DNA of 5,715 bases, taken from assembly GCA_026990725.1 (NCBI GenBank), contig JALXCX010000252.1, forward strand, positions 1 to 5,715. Reading direction: 5' to 3'. This DNA comes from Desulfobulbaceae bacterium. Lineage in GTDB: Bacteria > Desulfobacterota > Desulfobulbia > Desulfobulbales > Desulfobulbaceae. Positions 4,927 through 5,715 of this stretch are shown here, piece by piece (the first letter of the stretch is position 1; each line of letters starts with the position of its first letter). Both the position numbers and the translations under genes were made by a program. The notes under the pieces are model-generated. The model searched no databases. It was not told the origin of the DNA and saw only the letters and a program-made list of their open reading frames with translations.

Positions 4927-5715
4927 ATGGGCCAGTCAAAAACATCTCAGCAGCCAGCTGCCCCTTTGTCAGCCGCATATCTCAAAACTGTCAGCCATGG
5001 CCCCGGAGTCTATCAAATGCTTGGCTCAACAACAGTGCTCTATGTCGGCAAGGCCAGGGATCTGCGCAAAAGACTCTCACAGTATGCCCATTTCAAAGGT
5101 TCGGCACATTCCAAAACAGCAGTCATGCTCTCGCATGTCAAACGTGTTGAAACAATTCTCACGACCACAGAAAAAGAGGCCCTGATACTTGAGTCCTCGC
5201 TGATTAAAAAACATCGCCCCCGATACAATGTTATTTTAAGAGATGATAAAAACTACCCGCTCATCAAGGTAACAATGAAAGAGCAATGGCCAAGGCTCGT
5301 TGTCACCAGACGACGGCTTCGTGATGGTAACAGGTATTTTGGCCCGTATTCATCAACCTCGGCCATGCGTGCTTCTTTAAAACTTCTTTACACAATGTTT
5401 CCTCTCAGGCGCTGTAAAAAACTTCGAGATCGCAGCCGCCCCTGTCTCAACTACCAGATGAAACGATGCCTGGCCCCGTGCGCTGGGCTTGCTGATCCTG
5501 AAACATATCAATCAATGGTTGATGAAGTGTTGCTTATCCTTGAAGGAAAAAGCAGGCAGGTCATTACGCAGTTAACAGAAAAAATGAATAATGCCGCCAG
5601 AGAACAGCAGTTTGAACGTGCCGCTCTTTACAGAGATCAAATCACCGGTCTTGGAAAAACACTGGAGAGACAGATCATAGTGGCAGACCATCAAATGGAT
5701 CAGGATGTCTTTGGC
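4927..5715 (+). CDS. uvrC: UvrABC excinuclease subunit C, N-terminal part (cut by the window edge)
   Basis: UvrC makes the 3' and 5' incisions around DNA damage after UvrA and UvrB have located it. The 263 codons seen cover roughly the first 40 percent of a protein normally about 600 residues long. The GIY-YIG nuclease domain (about 20-105) has GVY (27-29) and YVG (39-41). By alignment to Thermotoga maritima UvrC, its active-site residues are Y39, E89 (in EALILE) and N101 (in RPRYN). Four cysteines follow (C163, C173, C181, C185), the set that binds a [4Fe-4S] cluster in UvrC proteins. A UVR motif around 216-242 (AREQQFERAALYRDQI) is the UvrB-contact region. The second nuclease (RNase H-like) and the helix-hairpin-helix region lie beyond the edge. 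The start at 4927 is 12 bp after the ABC ATPase stop and in the same frame as that gene. No strong ribosome binding site is visible, so translation may depend on ribosomes arriving from upstream. Confidence 0.96.
   Translation, partial: MGQSKTSQQPAAPLSAAYLKTVSHGPGVYQMLGSTTVLYVGKARDLRKRLSQYAHFKGSAHSKTAVMLSHVKRVETILTTTEKEALILESSLIKKHRPRYNVILRDDKNYPLIKVTMKEQWPRLVVTRRRLRDGNRYFGPYSSTSAMRASLKLLYTMFPLRRCKKLRDRSRPCLNYQMKRCLAPCAGLADPETYQSMVDEVLLILEGKSRQVITQLTEKMNNAAREQQFERAALYRDQITGLGKTLERQIIVADHQMDQDVFG

Noticed and set aside
4914..5150. Start codon overlapping the ATPase stop (TGATG) opening a 78-codon frame
   Set aside because: It is out of frame with UvrC and the translation is not protein-like; UvrC clearly begins at 4927 in another frame.
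1..5715. CRISPR array, insertion sequence, tRNA or phage genes
   Set aside because: I found no regularly spaced repeats, no transposase-like frame with terminal repeats, no cloverleaf-like sequence and no phage-type gene in the window.

Overview
The window looks like chromosomal DNA from a Gram-negative, probably anaerobic bacterium of the sulfate-reducing type (former Deltaproteobacteria; a Desulfobulbales-like genome is my guess). The reasons are a near-consensus sigma-54 promoter, an AmmeMemoRadiSam-type radical SAM enzyme (a family common in anaerobes), a signal-peptide-bearing small protein, and the style of the HemC, peptide ABC ATPase and UvrC proteins. The taxonomic guess rests on general impression, not on a search. 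I see no insertion sequence, CRISPR array, tRNA or rRNA.

Left part (1-1260): the window opens inside the last 77 codons of a plus-strand gene. Its product carries the catalytic-serine motif and typical C-terminal end of a subtilisin-like (S8) protease. It converges, with only 10 bp between stop codons, on a minus-strand gene for an AmrS-type radical SAM enzyme.

Middle (1260-2333): an AT-rich divergent intergenic region of about 450 bp holds a possible sigma-70-like promoter for the radical SAM gene and a strong sigma-54-type (-24/-12) promoter facing right. The sigma-54 site lies just upstream of a gene for an 80-residue exported protein of unknown function with two cysteines. That transcript appears to end at a strong intrinsic terminator at 2086-2133. 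The remaining stretch up to hemC contains two perfect inverted repeats that may mark the hemC control region.

Right part (2334-5715): three co-directional, tightly packed genes form a likely operon. They are hemC (porphobilinogen deaminase), a double-cassette YejF-like peptide-transporter ATPase, and the first 263 codons of uvrC (nucleotide-excision-repair endonuclease), which runs off the right edge. The gaps are 22 and 12 bp, with no terminator between the genes. The three functions are unrelated (tetrapyrrole synthesis, peptide uptake, DNA repair), and no permease or binding-protein gene for the ABC ATPase is present, so co-transcription does not imply one pathway.

The points most worth following are the sigma-54-controlled small exported protein, the protease fragment at the edge, the orphan fused ABC ATPase with homopolymer runs and a hairpin between its cassettes, and the paired inverted repeats before hemC. 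I did not find convincing evidence of a wholly new multi-gene system.
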